This document shows, piece after piece, positions 57,119 to 64,000 of a stretch of DNA of 64,000 nt. How positions within the stretch are numbered: position 1 is the stretch's first letter; every line of letters starts with the position of its first letter. The notes under the pieces are model-generated. The model saw nothing but the letters and a program-made list of their open reading frames with translations. It was not told the origin of the DNA and made no database searches. The stretch comes from Arcuatula senhousia (lineage: Eukaryota; Mollusca; Bivalvia; Mytilida; Mytilidae): the NCBI GenBank assembly GCA_963971305.1, contig OZ020313.1, positions 21,091,260 through 21,155,259 of the forward strand, given 5' to 3'. The position numbers and the translations under genes are program-made.

Positions 57119-60100
57119 AACAAGAGGCTCCCAGGAGCATCGATCGATCACCTGAACTACACAGTTACACATATTTTGTAGATATTTTTGTGCTTTAACC
57201 ATATGGAATTAAAATGACTGAAATATCTTGTTTAGTTTTCAAGATATAGGGCTTAATAAGTGCAAATTTTGGCAAAACTGATGAAAAAGTGCAATAACTT
57301 CTACATAAGTAGTCGGAATCTTTTTCAAAATGTCAGGACAGGTAGATCTTAATATGCTGATCACTTTTCATTTTTGCACACTTTTGATATCTGAAACCAT
57401 TTTTGAGTTATTAGCAAACTAAGGGCTCCCAGGAGCCTGAATCGCTCACCTGATATCTTATGCTAAAGCCTCTTACCAAGTGTGCAACATGGTCTACATG
57501 TACTTGGTAAGTAACATTAAAGAAACTAGTTAGGATAGAAAACACTTTTAAGATCAAGAATACAAAGTTACAAGGCTTTCAATTTAAAAAAATACAAAAC
57601 AAGTTAAAATTGATTGAAAACAGTTAAAGGGGGATTACTCTAACAAAAATGATGATCTGACAATTTTGACAATGAAATCATTTTTGTAGCTCTCAATAAG
57701 CTGAAAAATTTTGCAATGCTTACTTTTCCTCTAGCACTTACAGTTGTCAAGATAAAGTCCAAAAACTGTGAAAATGGTAAAATTTTGACGATTAAGGGGA
57801 AATATAAGGAGTCGTCCCAAAACTTTGACTCAATGGAGAGTTTTGTAGAGCTTTTGATGCTGAAGAAGGAAGGTTGCTTCGGATTTTCTCTATCTCTTAT
57901 ACTTTTTGAGCTGTAAGCTAAAAACTATGGTCTGACCCCCCTGTTTTATTTTTAGTAACAGCGGCCATGTTGGTTAGTTGACGTTCACAAATTGCACAAA
58001 CTTGGTAGAGGACATCTTAAAGATCAAGTGTACAAAGTTTCAAAGCAACCCCATCAGTGGTTTCAGAGAAGAAGATTTTTAAAAATCAGTTAAAGGGGGA
58101 TAACTCTTAAACGGTTGTTGTGACAATTTTGGCCCTGAAACCATTTTTATAGCTCTCATGGGCTGAACAATTTTGCAATGCTAACTTTTCCTCTAGCACT
58201 TACAGTTTTCAAGATAAAGTCCAACAAGAGGCTCCCAGGAGCCTGAATCGCTCACCTGACATATGTGCCTGAAGTAAAGGCTATTAGGCAAAAGCTATTT
58301 GACATTGAGAGGGTTATAAGTTTAATAAGGGGACCATCTGACAATATGGTGGATCTTAAGGTGCTGATCACTTTTATCTCAATTAAAATTCAATAAAAAG
58401 CTTCGCCGAGCGCAGCATGATACGACCGCAACATGTTGAACCCTGTACGTTTTAGGCCTAATATGGATAGTCTATTGTTCTGGACACATGCAGCCCATGG
58501 TGGACTGACAAAGGTTTTTGACACATGCTTCTCTGATGGACTTTCAACCCAGGGGCTAAAAATATAAATTTTGAATGTTGTATTCTACTCTTTAAAAGAA
58601 TAATGTTTGGGGAAAAAATTAAAAATCGAACCAGAATTTTTTTAAAATTATGATTACAGCCAAAAAAATTTATTCTTAAATTTAGAATCGCTTCCTGACA
58701 AGAATAAATTTGCAAAAAAAAATTTCAAAATCGGACCACAAATAAAAAAGCCCCATTTGGCCCCTAATTACATAATAGGGGGAAAAAGGGGGGGTCGCAA
58801 AAATTAATTCCTAATTTTGTATTCGCTATTTGACAAGAACAAACATGCAAAAAAAATTTTCAAAATCGGACCAGAAATAAAAAAGTTTCAATTTCGGCCC
58901 CATTTGGCCCCTAATTACGTAATAAGGGGAAAAAGGGGGGGGTCGCAAAAATTAATTCCTAATTTTGTATCCGCTATTTGACAAGAACAAACATGCAAAA
59001 AAATTTTTCAAAATCGGACCAGAAATAAAAAAGTTTCAATTTCGGCCCCTTTTGGCCCCTTATTACGTAACAGGTGAAAAAAGGGTGGGGGTCGCAAAAA
59101 TAAATTCTCAAATTCGGATTCGCTACTTGACAAAAATAAACTTGCAAAAAAAAATTTCAAAATCGGACCACAAATAAAAAAGTTTCGATTTTGGCCCCGT
59201 TTGGCCCCTAATTACGTAATAGGGGGAAAAAGAGGGGGTCGCAAAAATTAATTCTTAATTTTGTATCCGCTATTTGACAAGAACAAACATGTAAAAAAAA
59301 ATTTCAAAATCGGACCACAAATAAAAAAGTTTTTATTTTGGCCCCTTTTGGCCCCTAATTACACAACGGAGAAAAAGGGGGGCGCAAAAATTCATCAGGT
59401 TCATTCTTTTATTGTAAGAAACATTCTTGACAAATTTCACAGCAATAGGCCAACTAGGACCAAAGTTATGGTGGAAACAAGTAAAATATTTGAATTTTTT
59501 TCCCCTTTTGGGCCCCTAATTTCGAAACAAAAAAAGGGGGGACCCCCAAAATCAATCCCATTCATCCTTGTATGGTAAGGAACATCACTGTCAAATTTCA
59601 TAGCAATTGGATAACTAGAACTAAAGTTATTGTGGAAACAAACAAAAAAGTAGTATTTTTGGCCCTTTTTTGGCCCCTAATTTCTAAACGAAAAATGGGG
59701 GGACCCCCAAAATCAATCCCATGCATCCTTTTATGGTAAGGAACATCATTGTAAAGTTTCATAGCAATCGGATAACTGGAACTAAAGTTATTGTGGAAAC
59801 ACTAAAAAGTTAACAGACAACGACGACGACGACGACGACGACAGCATCATACCTTAATACGTCCGCAAATTTTTTGCGGTCGTATAAAAATCTGTCACCC
59901 TTTTTGAGTTATTAGCACATAAATGCAGTTTAACCAAATGTTCTATTTTTAGCCACAGCAGCCATGTTTTACAACCAATCAAAAATCCCCACATCAGTTC
60001 TACACACCTAATGCTAATAAACAACAATACCAAGTTTGGTTCCAATTTGACTTTAAGTGTCAGAGGAGTTAACATTTTCAATGTAATGAGGAAATGCTTT

Positions 60101-60653
60101 TTAAAAGCTCAATTTTGACGTTCTAAGGGCAAAAACTCCTAAAAGGAAAGATTCTACAACGTTGACCCTTTTACATATATTGTAGATCTTAATGTGCTTA
60201 ACAATATGCAATTTAAATCTCTCAAATATCTTGTATAGTTTTCAAGATATTGAGCTATACAGGTGCAAAATTTGCCAAAAATCCACAAAAAGGGCAATAA
60301 CTCCTACATGGGTTGTTGGATTTTCTTCAAAATTTCAGGGTAGGTAGATCTTGAGGTGCTGATCACTTTTACCCAGCCAGAATTCTGATATCTGTAGCCG
60401 TTTTTGAGTTATTTACAAAAAACTGCATTTTACCCCTATGTTCTATTTTTAGCCATGGCGGCTATGTTTTACGACGAATCAAAAATCCCCACATCAGTTC
60501 TAAGCACCGAATGCTAATGAACAACCATACCAAGTTTGGTTTCAATTGGACTTATGGTGTCAGAGGAGTTAACAGTTTAAATAGTTTACGGACGGACGAT
60601 GGACGACGGACGGACGACAGACACCAAGTGATGACAATAGCTCACCTGACCTA
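57119..60653 (+). mobile_element. Nested family A elements with C3
   Basis: A heads occur at 57119 (AACAAGAGGCTCCCAGGAGC), about 57417 (AAGGGCTCCCAGGAGCCTGA) and 58223 (AACAAGAGGCTCCCAGGAGC). Only one tail is visible, AATAGCTCACCTGACC at 60637-60652, cut short. The microsatellite GGACGGACGATGGACGACGG precedes it. C3 lies at 58394-59885. Which head belongs to that tail cannot be settled by eye. Confidence 0.75.
58394..59885 (-). mobile_element. Family C element C3, variant body, 1492 bp
   Basis: The edges TAAAAAGCTTCGCCGAGCGC and TTTTTTGCGGTCGTAT match C2. The body differs, with about five modules of about 146 bp (CAAAATCGGACCA.AAATAAA, TTTGGCCCCTAATTACGTAA, AGGGGGGGTCGCAAAAATTA). Two further modules have GGGGGGACCCCCAAAATCAA. 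An ACGACGACGACGACGAC microsatellite is at about 59819-59842. It interrupts an A-body phrase ending AAAAATCTGTCACCCTTTTT. Confidence 0.88.
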
Positions 60654-60659
60654 GAATGG

Positions 60660-61052
60660 CATTTTACAGTAAGCTGTGTATCAAATGAGTAGAGCCACAA
60701 AAACCTCAAATTGGCTAAATTTACTAATTTTCAAACTTCTTCAACTCTTCATCAATTTAACCAAAATGACTTTTGAAAGATATAACTGAACTTTTTATAT
60801 ATTCAAGATTTCAAAGTTTTTACACCACAGGTATACCCATGACATTTCAAACACCCCATAAATTGTAAAAAAATTCATTAATCACATATTTTCACTGTTT
60901 TCTGGTCCTGTTTTGTCGAAATAAGTATTGGCCACATTCGTCGACCATCATCATTTTTTATAGTTAATTATACATTTCTATTAAAAAAAATATTTTTGTC
61001 GACGGGTGTTGCTATTTTCATGACATTTCATTACACATGAAAATGGATTGAA
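60660..61052. other. AT-rich stretch without a recognised element
   Basis: No frame or splice structure is convincing. TTTTGTCGACGGGTGTTGCT at about 60993 is the only distinctive motif. It may be an old dispersed repeat. Confidence 0.5.
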
Positions 61053-63620
61053 AACAAGAGGCTCCCAGGAGCCTGAATCACTCACCTGACGTCAATGACT
61101 GAAAGAATGAAAATATTTTGGGGCAATCTGGGGCAAACAACTTTATCGGCTCATCATTCAGCCGAACAAAACAAAAGCTTTTCTAAATCTTTTATAGATT
61201 TAATCTGCAAGACAAAAACCCAAGATTTGACAATTAGGGGCCATAACTTATATACAGAGTCAACTCACAGATATAGCCTATAGATATTTTTTTCAAGAGC
61301 TAAATGAATTAAAGGTTTAAGCAATCAACACCTTTTCTCTATCTGCTATAGTTTTTATTCTATAGGCCAAAACATGAAACTAGAGGCTCCCAGGAGCCTG
61401 AATCGCTCACCTGATCTCTTATGCCAAAGTTTGAATAAATTTCACAAACTTTCAAGTATACAAAGTTGCAAAACAATCCATTCAGTGGTTTCAGAGAAGA
61501 TTTTTGGAAATCAGTTTAAATTAATAGAAAAACAGTTAAAGGGCAATAAGTACTGTAAGGACCTCTTGATGCTGAACAAGAAAATTTGCTTCCGATTTTC
61601 TTTATCTCTTATACTTTTTGAGTTATAAGCCAAAAACAATGGTCTGACCCCCCTGTTTTATTTTTAGCAACGGCGGCCATGTTGGTTAGTCGACATGTAT
61701 ATAATTCACAAACTTAGTAGAGGACATCCTAAAGATCATGTATACCAAGTATCAATGCAATCCCTTCAGTGGTTTTAGAGAAGAAGATTTTTGAAAATCA
61801 GTGTAAATTAATGGAAAAAAACAGTTAAAGGGGAATAACTCTTAAACAGCTGATCTGACAATTTAGACCCTGAATCATTTTTGTAGATCTCAATGAGCTT
61901 AACAATTCTGCAATGCTAACTTTTCCTCTAGCTCTAACGGTTTTCAAGATATAGTCCAAAAACTGCAAAAATGGTCAATTTTGATGATTAAAGGGCAATA
62001 ACTCCTATAAGGAGTCGTTTCACAACTTCGACTCAATGGAGAGATTCGTAGAGCTTTTGATGCTGAACAAGGAAGGTTGGTTTGGATTTTCTCTATCTTT
62101 TGTACTTTTTGAGTTATAAGCCAAAAACAATGGTCTGACCCCCCTGTTCTATTTTTAGCAATGGCGGCCATGTTGGTTGGTCGACATGTATATAATTCAC
62201 AAACTTGGTAGAGGACATCCTAAAGATCATGTATATCAAGTATCAATGCAATCCCTTCTGTGGTTTTAGAGAAGAAGATTTTTGAAAATCAGTGTAATTT
62301 AATGGAAAAAAACAGTTAAAAGGGAATAACTCTTAAACGGCTGATCTGACAATTTAGACCCTGAAATCATTTTTGTAGATCTTAATGAGCTAAACAATTC
62401 TGCAATGCTAACTTTTCCTCTAGCTCTAACGGTTTTCAAGAAATTGTCCAAAAACTGCAAAAATGGTCAATTTTGATGATTAAAGGGCAATAACTCCTAT
62501 AAGGAGTCGTTTCACAACTTCGACTCAATGGAGAGTTTCGTAGAGCTTTTGATGCTGAACAAGGAAGGTTGCTTTGGATTTTCTCTATCTTTTGTACTTT
62601 TTGAGTTATAAGCCAAAAACAATGGTCTGACCCCCCTGTTCTATTTTTAGCAACGGCGGCCATGTTGGTTGGTCGACATGTATATAATTCACAAACTTGG
62701 TAGAGGACATCCTAAAGATCATGTATATCAAGTATCAATGCCATCCCTTCTGTGGTTTTAGAGAAGAAGATTTTTGAAAATCAGTGTAATTTAATGGAAA
62801 AAACAGTTAAAGGGGAATAACTCTTAAACAGCTGATCTGACAATTTAGACCCTGAAATCATTTTTGTAGATCTCAATGAGCTAAACAATTCAGCAATGCT
62901 AACTTTTCCTCTAGCTCTAACGGTTTTCAAGATATTGTCCAAAAACTGCAAAAATGGTCAATTTTGATGATTAAAGGGCAATAACTCCTATAAGGAGTCG
63001 TTTCACAACTTCGCCTTAATGGAGAGATTCGTAGAGCTTTTGATGCTGAACATGGAAGGTTGCTTCGGATTTTCTCTATCTCTTTTACTTTTTGAGTTAT
63101 AAGCCAAAAACAATGGTCTGACCCCCCTGTTCTATTTTTAGCAACGGCGGCCATGTTGGTTGGTCGACATGTATATAATTCACAAACTTGGTAGAGGACA
63201 TCCTAAAGATCATGTATACCAAGTATCAATGCAATCCCTTCAGTGGTTTCAGAGAAGAAGATCTTTGAAGAAAAGTTAACGGACGGACGACGGACGGACG
63301 ACGGACGCTTAACGATGACAATAGCTCACATGACCCTTCGGGTCAGGTGAGCTAAAAATGCTTTTGTTCACCTTTAAAGGGCCATAACCCCTTCAAGCCG
63401 TCATCCGACAACTTCGACTTAATGGAGACTTTTGTAAAGCTTTTCATGCTGAAGAAAGAAAGTTGCTTCAGATTTTCTCTATTATATTTTTTTATGCCAA
63501 AACTGGGGTCTGACCCCACTCTTCTATTTTTAGCAATGGTGGTAATGTTTTTTGGTTGACTGTGAGTCACTTCTTCTGCAATTTTCGTAGAGGACATCCC
63601 GTAACTCTTTTGAACTTTAA
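61053..63620 (+). mobile_element. Outer family A element around A''
   Basis: The head is AACAAGAGGCTCCCAGGAGC at 61053. Body sequence runs to about 61377 and resumes at 63359 (TTCACCTTTAAAGGGCCATA). No tail is seen before the sequence changes at about 63620. Confidence 0.7.
61378..63358 (+). mobile_element. Family A element A'', complete, with 491-492 bp modules
   Basis: The head is AACTAGAGGCTCCCAGGAGC. The module phrase AACTGCAAAAATGGTCAATT recurs at 61961, 62453 and 62944. The microsatellite GGACGGACGACGGACGGACG and the tail AATAGCTCACATGACCC / GGGTCAGGTGAGCTAAAAA close it. It is the same subfamily as A' at 47767-50560. Three 75-codon minus-strand frames recur once per module and are not genes. 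Confidence 0.9.
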
Positions 63621-63814
63621 TAATATGGGATTGCGTGTAATAATAAAATTATAAAAGATTGATTGAAGAATGTTCATCATTGACACTTTACATGTAAATT
63701 AGCTTTAAAGAATTTACTAAGAGAAAGAATAGTGATCCATAAAGCCTTAAAATGGAATAAGAATCACACCAAAAAACATAACTGTCTTTAGCTTAAAAAT
63801 TTCGCATGTTTTTT

Positions 63815-63890
63815 ATTCCCCCCTGTCATTGATCCGCGAAAATAAGCGAAAATAAAACCACCACGAAAATGACCCGCTATACGGTAAGTT
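63815..63890 (-). mobile_element. Possible MITE end fragment
   Basis: CGCGAAAATAAGCGAAAAT and CCACGAAAATGACCCGC followed by TATACGGTA resemble the inverse of a TACCGTATA...-type MITE end (compare 34018-34201). The opposite end was not identified. Confidence 0.4.
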
Positions 63891-64000
63891 TACAGAGTCA
63901 CTTGAGCGTAAAAATGGGGTCATGGTCACATGGCATGGTGACAGTTGCATAGACATCTGTATACTCATTATCAGATGCCTAGCTATTATACTTTTCTAAC
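63891..64000 (+). mobile_element. Family B fragment cut by the window edge
   Basis: It has ACAGAGTCACTTGAGCGTAA, GGTCACATGGCATGGTGACA and ATCAGATGCCTAGCTATTAT, as in B1 modules. It continues past the end of the window. Confidence 0.75.

Noticed and set aside
61944..63154. Three 75-codon minus-strand frames of nearly identical sequence
   Set aside because: They occur once per 491-bp module of a noncoding mobile element and have no recognisable domain.
1..64000. tRNA, rRNA or other structured RNA genes
   Set aside because: No cloverleaf, rRNA core or snRNA motif was recognised by eye. The hairpins found belong to repeats.

Overview
The window is animal nuclear DNA that is AT-rich, intron-bearing and very repeat-rich. 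The style of its repeats points to a bivalve mollusc, probably a mytilid mussel. That taxon rests on recalled resemblance of several repeat families (the GACGCGCGTTTCGTC repeat, the AGGCTCCCAGGAGCCT-headed elements, the reverse-transcriptase tail near 53.4-54.1 kb) and on a FoxN1/4 gene; no search was run.

Layout. 1-4045: two unrelated tandem satellites (179-bp and about 176-bp units) that abut directly. 4046-8150: mostly unassigned AT-rich DNA with repeat fragments. 8151-12171: a complete hAT-type DNA transposon with 15-bp terminal inverted repeats and a 778-codon transposase frame, inserted into an older repeat. 12172-16984: repeats, including a compound foldback element and a 926-bp inverted-repeat element. 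16994-27751: the one well-resolved host gene, a six-exon FoxN1/4 forkhead transcription factor of 481 codons, whose introns carry at least four small inverted-repeat elements and several larger repeats. 27752-34900: 3' UTR, unassigned DNA and repeats. 34914-38925: a 5'-truncated, frameshifted LINE on the minus strand, split by a 1.6-kb insertion. 39185-45595: four tandem copies of an unrecognised 1.5-1.8 kb unit, carrying further insertions. 45600-64000: almost continuous nested noncoding elements. The last coding exon of an otherwise unseen minus-strand gene lies at 55134-55278.

The main systematic observation is that several sequence-unrelated repeat families (called A, B, C, D, E, G and N here) share one plan. 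Each has a head carrying one copy of a 9-14 nt motif, internal tandem modules of about 145-490 bp, a GC-rich microsatellite, and a terminal hairpin built on the same motif and followed by AAAAA. This resembles non-autonomous Helentron-associated elements (DINE-1 type). Nested insertions supply reconstructed empty sites that fix several boundaries and target duplications: 5 bp for the hAT element, 9 bp for two Mutator-like elements, and an AA/TT surplus for family C. One nest is four levels deep (45.6-50.96 kb).

Apart from FoxN1/4, the transposase, the LINE and reverse-transcriptase remnants and the terminal exon, I see no convincing protein-coding sequence. Most other open frames lie inside tandem repeats.
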